From contig JAKIZO010000022.1 in the NCBI GenBank assembly GCA_022707965.1, forward strand, positions 1 through 34,139: a stretch of 34,139 bases of DNA. Direction: 5' to 3'. This document shows positions 25,179 through 33,366 of this stretch, piece after piece. Positions within the stretch are counted from its first letter, which is position 1. Every line of letters starts with the position of its first letter. A program made the position numbers and the translations under genes. The notes under the pieces are model-generated. The model had not been told where the DNA came from. It saw only the letters and a list, made by a program, of their open reading frames with translations, and made no database searches. Origin of the DNA: Bacteroidota bacterium (GTDB taxonomy: Bacteria > Bacteroidota > Ignavibacteria > Kapaibacteriales > UBA2268).

Positions 25179-26546
25179 ATGGGTGCATTAAGTGATATTT
25201 TTTATTTTATAATTGTTATAGGAATATTGGTTCTAATTCACGAATTAGGACATTTTATAGCTGCAAGATTAACGGGAATGAGAGCCGAAGTTTTCTCCAT
25301 AGGTATGGGATGGAGGCTCTTTGGATACAACAAAATAAACGGTTTCACTTTCGGGAAACTACTTGATGATATAGATTTGCAAGGACATACAGATTATAGA
25401 GTTGCTGCTTTCCCAATTGGTGGATATGTGAAAATTGCAGGTATGGTCGATGAATCAATGGACGCAGATTTTTCATCTAAACCACCAGAAAAATATGAGT
25501 TTCGAGCCAAGAATCCATTACAGAAGGCATTTGTTCTTTCAGCAGGGGTTTTGTTTAATGTAATACTTGCAATCACAATTTTTGCAGGGATTATTTTCTT
25601 TAACGGCGAACAAACTATGGATACAACAACTGTTGGATATGTAAAGAGAGAATCAGTTGGTGATTTACTGGGTTTGGAGCAAGGCGACAGGATTATTTCA
25701 ATCAATAATGTCCCTGTTAATAATTGGAACGATGTAATTAAAATTCTGACAACTGAAAAATTTGGGAAAAACAGAGTAGTTGAAGTATTACGCGACAACG
25801 AAAAAGTAACTATTCAAGCAGATGGGAGCCAGTTCATCAGACTGCTTTCAGAACAAAAAACTCTTGGTATAGAGCCCGAGAACACAAGAACTATCGTTCT
25901 TGCTGCTATTTTTGATAAGCCAGCTCAAAAAGCAGGACTGAAAAAAGATGATACAATATACTCAATTAATAGCGAGCCTATTGGTTCAGTTAGCCAGTTT
26001 GTCGATATTTTGAAAGCAAACCCGAATAAAAACCTCTTTGTTCAATGGAAACGAGGGAATGAAATCCTTGGAGACTCTATAAAGCCAGACGAAAAAGGAA
26101 CAATCGGGGTTCAAATTGCACAAATTTATCTGGGGAAGACCTCTATAAAAGAATATGGATTTATTGAATCGCTCGCTTTTGGTTGGAATCAAACAGTTTC
26201 TTCGGTTAACTTATTATTTAGCTCGATAGGGCAAATAATAAAAGGGAATATGTCCTTCCGCGAATCAATCGGGGGACCGATAATGATTGCCAAGCAAGCA
26301 GGTCAGCAGGCAGAACGAGGAATAATTAGTTTCTTAAGTTTTGTTGCATTGCTTTCGGTTTCTCTTGCAGTATTAAATATACTGCCATTTCCTGCTCTTG
26401 ATGGAGGACATTTGATTTTTGTAATTGTTGAAGCGATAATGCGACGCGAAGTGCCCGTGAAAGTAAAAATGGCAATCCAGCAAGGCGGATTGATTATCCT
26501 ACTTCTATTTATGGCATTTGTTGTCTATAACGACTTAATGAGATAA
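25179..26546 (+). CDS. rseP: Site-2 intramembrane zinc metalloprotease RseP
   Basis: RseP (M50 family) cuts membrane proteins such as anti-sigma factors and spent signal peptides within the bilayer. The 455 residues start with a helix bearing HELGH (His21, Glu22, His25). A second hydrophobic segment follows at about residues 114-134, then two PDZ domains in tandem (about 145-215 with GLEQGDRIISINNVPV, and about 225-300 with GLKKDDTIYSINSEPI). The C-terminal membrane helices hold NILPFPALDGGH, which supplies the third zinc ligand Asp. The order is complete and the length normal. It follows dxr closely. A 60-residue stretch after HELGH is longer than in E. coli. Confidence 0.96.
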   Translation: MGALSDIFYFIIVIGILVLIHELGHFIAARLTGMRAEVFSIGMGWRLFGYNKINGFTFGKLLDDIDLQGHTDYRVAAFPIGGYVKIAGMVDESMDADFSSKPPEKYEFRAKNPLQKAFVLSAGVLFNVILAITIFAGIIFFNGEQTMDTTTVGYVKRESVGDLLGLEQGDRIISINNVPVNNWNDVIKILTTEKFGKNRVVEVLRDNEKVTIQADGSQFIRLLSEQKTLGIEPENTRTIVLAAIFDKPAQKAGLKKDDTIYSINSEPIGSVSQFVDILKANPNKNLFVQWKRGNEILGDSIKPDEKGTIGVQIAQIYLGKTSIKEYGFIESLAFGWNQTVSSVNLLFSSIGQIIKGNMSFRESIGGPIMIAKQAGQQAERGIISFLSFVALLSVSLAVLNILPFPALDGGHLIFVIVEAIMRREVPVKVKMAIQQGGLIILLLFMAFVVYNDLMR

Positions 26547-26561
26547 AACAAAAATCATTTT

Positions 26562-27605
26562 ATGGAAATTTTATTATTAACAGATAAAAATAACTTTTTC
26601 GGGCAAACTCGAAAACCTTGGGTTAGTATTGATACGCAAAAGTTTATTTCAAATCTTTCAAGTTATGGAATTAATTGTAGACTGTCAACTTTTCCATTGG
26701 TTGCTACTGGCATGGAAATTCCAAGCAACGAAATAATTTTTTACCATTTTAGTCAAAAATGGAACTTACGCCAATACTTAAAAAATGTGGCTGATATATT
26801 AAATCAACTCAATAATAAACTAATACCATCTATTGATTTACTTCGTTCACACGAAAACAAAGGTTATCAGGAACTTTTAAAAAAAGTTCGAAATGTAAAT
26901 TCTCCAAAGGGTTACTACATTTCTTGTGTTGATGATGTTCTTTCAATCGACCTGCAATTCCCGCTTGTTGTAAAAACAATAGATGGCTCGAACGGCAAGG
27001 GTGTTTTTCTATGCAATAATATTCAAGAAATATATAAAAGTTTGAAAGAATATAGAGGCATTAAACTAAACGAGAAATTAGATTTGCTACGACGCAGGTA
27101 TTTTCGGAGAAAGAAAAATTATCCTGAATATCCCGATTATGATAATTATAAAGATTATATTGAATATAAAGAATACATAAAAAGAGATATAAGATTTGTT
27201 GTTCAGGAATTTATTCCCGGACAGAAGTTCGACTATCGAGTGCTTGCTATTTACGATAGATATTACGTTATTAAGCGGCACAACAGAGAAGGAGATTTTC
27301 GTGCGAGTGGTGCAAAGAAATTTGATATAGATTTCGAAATTGACGAAAATTTGCTATATTCAGCTGAGCAATTCAAAAATGCTTTTCCAGACACTCCTTA
27401 TCATTCGATGGACATAATATTTGATAATCGAGATAAAACTTACAAACTGCTGGAATTTCAAGCTTTGCACTTTGGAATAAATGTCATTGTCAAAAATGAT
27501 GGCTATTTTATTAAGAAAAATGGTTGCTGGGTAAAAGTATACAAGCGAAATGCCTTCGAAGATGAACTTGCTTATGGACTTGCAAAGTTTTTAGGTGCAA
27601 GCTAA
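26562..27605 (+). CDS. ATP-grasp domain protein
   Basis: A 347-residue protein with the ATP-grasp layout of YheC/YheD- and RimK-like ligases. The lysine segment is LVVKTIDGSNGKGVFLCNN with its glycine-rich loop. The hinge is VVQEFIPGQKFDYRVLAI. The region that would bind metal is TYKLLEFQALHFG, where many members have E-x-N, here E-F-Q. A Tyr/Lys/Asp-rich insertion (about 170-205, repeated YPEYPDY and YKDYIEYKEY) is unusual. The product is unknown; such enzymes join a carboxylate to an amine or sugar. It leads the run of glycan-like genes that follows rseP by 15 bases. Confidence 0.75.
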   Translation: MEILLLTDKNNFFGQTRKPWVSIDTQKFISNLSSYGINCRLSTFPLVATGMEIPSNEIIFYHFSQKWNLRQYLKNVADILNQLNNKLIPSIDLLRSHENKGYQELLKKVRNVNSPKGYYISCVDDVLSIDLQFPLVVKTIDGSNGKGVFLCNNIQEIYKSLKEYRGIKLNEKLDLLRRRYFRRKKNYPEYPDYDNYKDYIEYKEYIKRDIRFVVQEFIPGQKFDYRVLAIYDRYYVIKRHNREGDFRASGAKKFDIDFEIDENLLYSAEQFKNAFPDTPYHSMDIIFDNRDKTYKLLEFQALHFGINVIVKNDGYFIKKNGCWVKVYKRNAFEDELAYGLAKFLGAS

Positions 27606-27620
27606 TGAAGGAAATTGATA

Positions 27621-28670
27621 ATGGTTTTTTCTGAAATTCTTTTGAAAATACCTTATTCGATAGTATGGAAAATTTCTAATTTTTTTAGAAAAAGCGAGTT
27701 AATTGCATTTTATTGCCACGAATTGCTGGATTACGAGATTTTTCGTAACGTTCACAAACTGCTACCAAAAATTCAAGTTATAGCAAAAAATAAGAAATTA
27801 GCAAAAGAATTGGGTGCAAAATACGGTATTAATTGTAAAATTTATCCTGTATTTCCTGATGTTGTAATTATGGCACGGCATAGCTTGCACCTATTCCCCA
27901 CCTCGAATATTATCAAAATTGGGCTGCGACACGGCGCTTATCACTTCAAAAATTTCATTTCAGCGGAGAAATACAATAAATTTGATTTATTTTTCTTCAC
28001 TTCGATTTCAGAAGTTGAGCAAGCATCAAAATTGGGGATTAAAAATGCAGAATATGGTGGATTTCCCAAGTGCGACACTCTTTTCGATGAAAAGATTAAG
28101 ATTGAAGCCAATAAATTAAAGGAATTGCTTGTATATCCCGATAAACCAACAATATTGTTTTCATCCACCTGGGATAAATCGGGCATTGCAGGAGTGCATT
28201 TTTGGTACGACAGACTTGATGAATTATCAGGTAAGTATAACGTACTAGTAACTTTGCATCCCTGGGTTAGTATGCAAATAGTAGATAAAATAAAGAAAAC
28301 GAAAAATGTCAAATTGATTTCGAACGATGAGATCTATAAATATATGTTGATTTCAGATGTTTTCGTAGCTGATGTAAGCTCGATAATTGCCGAATTTATG
28401 CTGCTTGGAAAACCAATTTTTACATTTAAAATACCGATTAAGGGTCGGTTATCCGAAGAAATTTATGATTTGCTCGAAAAATATACAATTAGAATTGCTA
28501 ATTTTGATGATTTGAATAGAGAACTTTTTAGAGTTTTGCAAGAAAGAGATAAAAAATGGGACTATGAGCATTGCTTGAATTTATTTTTTTCGGGCAATTT
28601 GGGGCGACATTCGCAAATAATGGCGGGTAAAATCAAAAGTTATTTATTGACAAAAGGAATAGAAATTTGA
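27621..28670 (+). CDS. CDP-glycerol glycerophosphotransferase-like (TagB/TagF type) protein
   Basis: A 349-residue GT-B-like protein. Its second half shows the pattern of the CDP-glycerol/teichoic-acid polymerase family: PTILFSSTWDKSG, VTLHPWVS, and SDVFVADVSSIIAEFMLLGKPIF, whose D-x-S-S-x-x-x-E core is the nucleotide-binding signature. The first half has the GLRHGAYH motif with a likely catalytic His. In Gram-negative relatives such proteins make phosphate-linked surface glycans. The start is ATG at 27621 with AAGGA well placed; TTG at 27615 is less likely. It follows the ATP-grasp gene by 15 bases and overlaps the epimerase by 4. Confidence 0.8.
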   Translation: MVFSEILLKIPYSIVWKISNFFRKSELIAFYCHELLDYEIFRNVHKLLPKIQVIAKNKKLAKELGAKYGINCKIYPVFPDVVIMARHSLHLFPTSNIIKIGLRHGAYHFKNFISAEKYNKFDLFFFTSISEVEQASKLGIKNAEYGGFPKCDTLFDEKIKIEANKLKELLVYPDKPTILFSSTWDKSGIAGVHFWYDRLDELSGKYNVLVTLHPWVSMQIVDKIKKTKNVKLISNDEIYKYMLISDVFVADVSSIIAEFMLLGKPIFTFKIPIKGRLSEEIYDLLEKYTIRIANFDDLNRELFRVLQERDKKWDYEHCLNLFFSGNLGRHSQIMAGKIKSYLLTKGIEI

Positions 28671-29644
28671 TAGCAAAAGGCAAAATATTAGTTACAGGAG
28701 TTGCTGGTTTCATTGGCTCGAAAGTAGCTGAATTGCTACTTAATGATGGATATAACGTTGTTGGAATTGATAATCTTAACGATTATTATAGCCCAAAGCT
28801 AAAATTGCATAGATTAAATTTTTTAGAGAATAACTGTGATTTTCAATTTTATAATCTTGATGTAGAAAATTTCGTTGAGCTCGAAAATTTATTTGCAAGC
28901 AACAAGTTTATTTCAGTTATTAACCTTGCTGCACGTGCAGGTGTTCGAGCAAGTATAGAAAATCCATTTGTATATGTGAGCACTAATATTGTTGGCACAT
29001 TAAACCTGCTTGAATTGATGAAAAAATATGCTGTTAGCAAATTTGTGCTTGCATCGAGCAGTTCAGTATATGCAGGGGAGAAAGTTCCATTTCAGGAAAA
29101 TATGCGAGTGGATTTTCCTATTTCTCAATATGCGGCAACCAAGAAATCAGCTGAATTGCTCGCATATACATACCATCATTTGTATGGAATTGATGTGTCG
29201 GTTCTGCGTTTTTTCACTGTTTTTGGACCAGCAGGTCGACCGGATATGAGTTACTTTCAGTTTATCGAGAAAATACGTAAAGGTTTGCCAATCACGCTTT
29301 ATGGAGATGGCAACCAGAAACGCGACTTCACTTATATTGATGATATTGCCAAAGGAGTTGTAGCTTCGATGAAACCACTTGGATATGAAGTTGTTAATTT
29401 AGGTGGTGGAAGAAATCCCGTTACTATTAATCATATGATTGAACTAATTGAAATAGCTTTACAACGCAAAGCAATAATTGAATATAAACCATTTAACAAT
29501 GCAGATATGAACGAAACGGGTGCAGATATTACCAAAGCCAAAACACTACTAAGCTGGCAACCCCAAATTGATTTCGAAACGGGAATTGACAACACAATCA
29601 AATGGCACAAACAAAACATAAGTTTGTTGGATAGTTTAGACTAA
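28667..29644 (+). CDS. NAD-dependent nucleotide-sugar epimerase (UDP-glucuronate/UDP-glucose 4-epimerase-like)
   Basis: A 325-residue extended short-chain dehydrogenase. It shows the NAD motif GVAGFIGSKVAELL at about residues 11-24, the acidic ribose-binding VVGIDNLNDYYSPKLK, the catalytic SSSVYAG, and the Tyr-x3-Lys pair YAATK (Tyr155, Lys159), then RFFTVFGPAGRPDM. NLNDYYSPKLK and the GRPDM loop fit UDP-glucuronate 4-epimerases. It would make a UDP-sugar for the glycan genes beside it. Start is TTG overlapping the previous stop by 4 bases (TTGA); no ATG is available near the NAD motif. It ends 19 bases from a convergent gene. Confidence 0.85.
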   Translation: MIAKGKILVTGVAGFIGSKVAELLLNDGYNVVGIDNLNDYYSPKLKLHRLNFLENNCDFQFYNLDVENFVELENLFASNKFISVINLAARAGVRASIENPFVYVSTNIVGTLNLLELMKKYAVSKFVLASSSSVYAGEKVPFQENMRVDFPISQYAATKKSAELLAYTYHHLYGIDVSVLRFFTVFGPAGRPDMSYFQFIEKIRKGLPITLYGDGNQKRDFTYIDDIAKGVVASMKPLGYEVVNLGGGRNPVTINHMIELIEIALQRKAIIEYKPFNNADMNETGADITKAKTLLSWQPQIDFETGIDNTIKWHKQNISLLDSLD

Positions 29645-29663
29645 TTTAACAATCATTCCTAAA

Positions 29664-31496
29664 TTATTGCAAAATGAATACTGAACCACTAAAAGCTTCG
29701 AAAGAAAGACTGTTTTCAACCTTTTCAGGTGAATGATGAACTATATCGAAATGATATATTTCATCTTCAACTGGTAACTCTTTAATAGGTAGTTCAACTC
29801 TCTCACTGGAAAAATTAGCAATACATAATATTTTCTTTTCGATAATGAAAGCTAAGATATTATCGGAAGTATCAAGAAGTTCAAAGTTTTCAAATTTACT
29901 TATTTGAAGGTGTGATTTTATTTTTTCCAGTGCTGAATTCACCTGCTGTATGTAAGAAACAAGATTATCAGAGCTTTCCCAATTGAGCGAAAGAGCAGAA
30001 AAAAGTGGAAGTTTGTCAGCCGGGAATTGTTTGATTTCATCTTCGGTGAACCCCAAGCCAGTATTGACAGGCAATTGTTCCCCTAATTCAAACCCATTAT
30101 GAATAAATCTGATAGATGGAAGAAAAGACAAAACCAACCAAATCATTTTAGAAAAATCAGTGCCTCCTTTTCTGCTTGCTGAACGTTTTGTATTATGATT
30201 TTCAGGTGTCAGGAAAAAATCTATTGGGAAAACTTTATTTTCGAAATTTCTAATTATTTCTTTCATTTTCCAGCAAATATGGCTATCAAAAGGAACATAT
30301 CCCAAAACAGCGTCGTAGCCTTCTTGTTTTGATTTTGAAGTAACTGTGAAATTTTCCTCCCAGAAAATAAAATTGGGTTTAATAATTCTTGCTTCTTCAA
30401 TAATAGATTTCATCAATTCGTCAGGCATTGCGTGCCCCATATCAACCATAGCACCATCTATATCAAAGTTATTTATATAGTATGGAACAATTTGTCTGAT
30501 GTGTTCCCAAAGAGAAGAGTTCACATATTGCTGTTGATAAAGACGGGTGTCATACATTCTAACTGTATTATAGGCAATATAATTGAATTCAGTATGATTA
30601 TGCAATTTAAGATAAGTTACATCTGTCCATAGTGGTTGATTATCATCAGGGGGCCAATCAGCAAAAGCACTTGGAATTGTCAGTATCCTTCCATCATCAG
30701 TGTGTCCGATAATTTTACCATTTGATGAATACGAAACTTTGCCTGGTGTTCTGGCAAATTTGTTTAGATATTCTGATCCTGGCGAAGGAAGATTATCAAA
30801 ATCACCAATTTCAATTTTATGTTTAATCAATTTTAAAGTTTCTTCATCAAATATTGGTGGGCGGAACTCTTCCTTTGTATCAAATATCCAGTAGAACCAA
30901 TCAGGATGCTGCAAAGCAAGTTCACTATCAACCGAAGCAGTTCTGAAAACGAATTCCATAATCACTTTCATATCGAGGAGCTTCGCAGCTTCGATAAATG
31001 CTTTAAACTGCTGTTCGACTGTCAATTCAAGAACGGGTTCTGCTAAATTTTCGTCTAATTTATAGGGATTGTTAATTGAATATGGACTACCTAAATTGCC
31101 TTTCTTGCCGTATTTTCCAATAGAAGTAACAGGAAGTAGATATATAGTGCCAACACCTAACTTTTTTAGATAAGGAAGAATTGCTATGCTTTTAAGAAAA
31201 GTGCCTGTCGGGCGAAAAGTATCAGTGGGAGAATTAAGAAAATCACCATTTCCAAGATGGTCGAAAGCAGTTGCATATCGCGCAAATAAATTATAGACAA
31301 TATCGCCACCCGAAGGTGTTGCTTTCGATAACTCTAAAATCCTTTCAAAACGCTCGCAGAAGAATTCAAAAGGATTTACGTTTATTTTCTGAGTACTGTT
31401 TTTTTCTAACCAAAGCTCAGGAATGAAGAAATTGTAATTATACTTAACTAACAAGTTTTTTTTCAAAATATTATATAAATTTTTGAATTCACTCAT
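29664..31496 (-). CDS. GH13-like alpha-amylase family protein with altered active site
   Basis: A 610-residue cytoplasmic protein with a TIM-barrel of the GH13 sort (LPYLKKLGVGTIYLLPVTSI for the first barrel strand). The nucleophile region is DIDGAMVDMGHAMP: Asp352 is kept, but the near-invariant Arg two residues earlier is Met350. The general acid is in FIFWEENF (Glu380 or Glu381). The third region reads TPENHNTKR, where GH13 enzymes have N-H-D, so the stabilising Asp appears as Asn. GH13 barrels closest to GlgE-type glucan enzymes seem plausible. With two key residues changed, it may be inactive, bind glucan only, or belong to a subfamily with its own chemistry. No signal peptide. Confidence 0.75.
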   Translation of the reverse strand: MSEFKNLYNILKKNLLVKYNYNFFIPELWLEKNSTQKINVNPFEFFCERFERILELSKATPSGGDIVYNLFARYATAFDHLGNGDFLNSPTDTFRPTGTFLKSIAILPYLKKLGVGTIYLLPVTSIGKYGKKGNLGSPYSINNPYKLDENLAEPVLELTVEQQFKAFIEAAKLLDMKVIMEFVFRTASVDSELALQHPDWFYWIFDTKEEFRPPIFDEETLKLIKHKIEIGDFDNLPSPGSEYLNKFARTPGKVSYSSNGKIIGHTDDGRILTIPSAFADWPPDDNQPLWTDVTYLKLHNHTEFNYIAYNTVRMYDTRLYQQQYVNSSLWEHIRQIVPYYINNFDIDGAMVDMGHAMPDELMKSIIEEARIIKPNFIFWEENFTVTSKSKQEGYDAVLGYVPFDSHICWKMKEIIRNFENKVFPIDFFLTPENHNTKRSASRKGGTDFSKMIWLVLSFLPSIRFIHNGFELGEQLPVNTGLGFTEDEIKQFPADKLPLFSALSLNWESSDNLVSYIQQVNSALEKIKSHLQISKFENFELLDTSDNILAFIIEKKILCIANFSSERVELPIKELPVEDEIYHFDIVHHSPEKVENSLSFEAFSGSVFILQ

Positions 31497-31569
31497 AATA
31501 ACTTTTCATTTTGATTAAAAAAAATTTATTCATATTTTAATTGAAGTTTCCAATTTTAAAGGAGAATTT

Positions 31570-32100
31570 ATGAAAATTTTCAGATTTATACTAATTGTAA
31601 TAGGTATTTTTATATTTTTATTGTTCGCAATTCCTTTTTTTCTTCCAAATCGAGCATATTCAGAACGAGAGGTAGTCATAGGCAAGCCAATAGACAGTGT
31701 ATATAAATATCTACTGGATTTAAACAACTTTATTGATTGGAATCCATGGACTGAAATGGAAAAGGAGTTGGTGCTATCTGTAACAAATAATAATATGGAT
31801 GTTGGCTCAAAAATCGAATGGGAAGGGGACACTTTGGGTTCGGGCTATCTGGAACGTTTTGAAATAGAACGCAACAAACTAATAAAATCGAAGGTTGTTT
31901 TTATCAAACCCTGGAAGAGCGAAGCAAATGATATAATGAATTTTGAAAAAGTAAATGACACAAGCACAAAAGTTAAATGGGGAATGCAAATGGAACTCGA
32001 ATATCCATTTGGCAGATATTTTAACTTTTTTTATGATGAAATGGTTGGTAAAGACCACGAAAAAGGTCTTGCTAAAATAAAGGAAAAATTAGAAAAATAG
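31570..32100 (+). CDS. SRPBCC-family (START-like) protein with N-terminal membrane anchor
   Basis: A 176-residue protein. Residues 4-27 form a hydrophobic helix (FRFILIVIGIFIFLLFAIPF), followed by a START/Bet-v1-like domain. The pattern EREVVIGKPIDSVYKYLLDL, then NFIDWNPWTEME, then GSKIEWEG and a final helix with GLAKIKEKLEK matches the polyketide-cyclase/SRPBCC group. These form a hydrophobic cavity and bind lipids or other small molecules; the ligand is unknown. GGAG at 31561-31564 before ATG is a good ribosome binding site. It is divergent from the GH13 gene and convergent with trxB. Confidence 0.85.
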   Translation: MKIFRFILIVIGIFIFLLFAIPFFLPNRAYSEREVVIGKPIDSVYKYLLDLNNFIDWNPWTEMEKELVLSVTNNNMDVGSKIEWEGDTLGSGYLERFEIERNKLIKSKVVFIKPWKSEANDIMNFEKVNDTSTKVKWGMQMELEYPFGRYFNFFYDEMVGKDHEKGLAKIKEKLEK

Positions 32101-32154
32101 AGATTGAATGAATTACTAATCTTGTGGCTGTCTGAATAACATTTTTGTAATCAT

Positions 32155-32184
32155 CGGAAGGTTTAAAACCTTCCGAAGTTTTTT
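32155..32184. terminator. Palindromic terminator between SRPBCC gene and trxB
   Basis: CGGAAGGTTT (32155-32164) pairs with AAACCTTCCG (32166-32175) around a single base, followed by AAGTTTTTT. The arms share the CCTTCCGAAGG core with the hairpin at 11157-11191, so both belong to one repeat type. It can end transcription of the plus-strand gene. Confidence 0.75.
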
Positions 32185-32189
32185 GATAA

Positions 32190-32229
32190 ATTATTGTAGG
32201 GACACCAATTAGCGCATCCCTACAATAAT
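32190..32229. repeat. Inverted repeat ATTATTGTAGGGA
   Basis: Perfect 13-bp arms (32190-32202 and 32217-32229) with a 14-base spacer, directly after the previous hairpin. TGTAGGGA-x-TCCCTACA repeats are seen in many genomes as dispersed palindromes. It may help terminate trxB transcription on the minus strand. Confidence 0.75.
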
Positions 32230-32280
32230 CAAATTAGTTTTTATCACTGTTTCCTTATGAAACAGACACATAAGTATGCC

Positions 32281-33228
32281 TTATTCTAATGGATTCGCGT
32301 TAAGCCAGCGTTCGCAATCAATTGCAGCCATACAGCCACTACCAGCAGCAGTAACAGCCTGACGATAAACGTGGTCTTGCACATCTCCACATGCAAAAAC
32401 ACCGGGAATGTTTGTGTAAGTTGATTTGCCTTCTGTAATGATATATCCGTTTTCATCTAAATTGATTATTTCTTTGAAAATATCTGTATTTGGTTTATGT
32501 CCAATAGCAATAAACACACCATCAGCAGAATGTTCTGAAATTTCATTTGTTTTTACATTCCTTATCTTAATTCCGGTAAGAGATTTTATTCCGTTTTTTT
32601 CTTCGCCAAGAAATTCTTCTACGACAGAATCTAAAATAAAAGTGATTTTCGGATTAGATTTTGCTCTATCCACCATAATTTTTGAAGCACGGAATTCGTT
32701 GCGGCGGTGAATTACAGTAACTGATGAAGCGTGGTTAGTAAGATAAATTGCTTCTTCCAGAGCAGTATCGCCACCGCCAACGACAAATACTTTTTTCCCA
32801 CGATAGAAAAATCCATCACAAGTAGCACAAGCAGAAATTCCTGCACCCCAGTATTTTTGTTCGGATGGAAGTCCGAGCAATTTAGCAGATGCACCGGTGG
32901 CAATAATTACCGCTTTGCTCTTGAATTCTTTGCCGTTTGCTGTATAAATAGTGAATGGACGCTTTGAAAAATCAACTTTTGTAGCAATTTCAAATACAGT
33001 TTCTGCACCAAACCTTTGAGCTTGACGACGGAAAATATCCATCATTTCTGGTCCTTGGACACCGTTTTCAAAACCGGGGAAATTTTCAACTTCGGTTGTA
33101 ATTGTAAGCTGACCACCTGGTTGCAAACCTTCCAATACGATAACTTTAAGATTTGCTCTGCTTGCATAAAGTGCTGCTGTGAGCCCTGCTGGACCACTTC
33201 CTAATACGACAACATCATAGATTTCCAT
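32281..33228 (-). CDS. trxB: Thioredoxin-disulfide reductase
   Basis: TrxB passes electrons from NADPH through FAD to thioredoxin. The 315 residues show the FAD motif GSGPAGLTAALYASRA (about 10-25), the redox pair CATC (Cys134, Cys137), the NADPH motif GGGDTALEEA, and the second FAD motif GVFACGDVQD. The HRRNEFRAS segment carries the Arg residues that select NADPH over NADH. Length and order are normal for the low-molecular-weight type. It is divergent from the outer-membrane barrel gene with 138 bases between; AAAGGTAG precedes the ATG. Confidence 0.97.
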   Translation of the reverse strand: MEIYDVVVLGSGPAGLTAALYASRANLKVIVLEGLQPGGQLTITTEVENFPGFENGVQGPEMMDIFRRQAQRFGAETVFEIATKVDFSKRPFTIYTANGKEFKSKAVIIATGASAKLLGLPSEQKYWGAGISACATCDGFFYRGKKVFVVGGGDTALEEAIYLTNHASSVTVIHRRNEFRASKIMVDRAKSNPKITFILDSVVEEFLGEEKNGIKSLTGIKIRNVKTNEISEHSADGVFIAIGHKPNTDIFKEIINLDENGYIITEGKSTYTNIPGVFACGDVQDHVYRQAVTAAGSGCMAAIDCERWLNANPLE

Positions 33229-33366
33229 AAACTACCTTTAATAAACTCGATTATTGAACAACATAAAAATTAGTTGACGATTATACTCATATTTTCGCTT
33301 TTTACAATATAAGTAATCGGCAACGTCTAATTTCAAAGAATATGTTCAATATTTCATCATTTCTAT

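Noticed and set aside
32125-32140. Fourth copy of the IS-like end (GTGGCTGTCTGAATAA)
   Set aside because: Only GTGGCTGTCT matches the ends at 4064 and 4986; the rest differs and no partner end is near.
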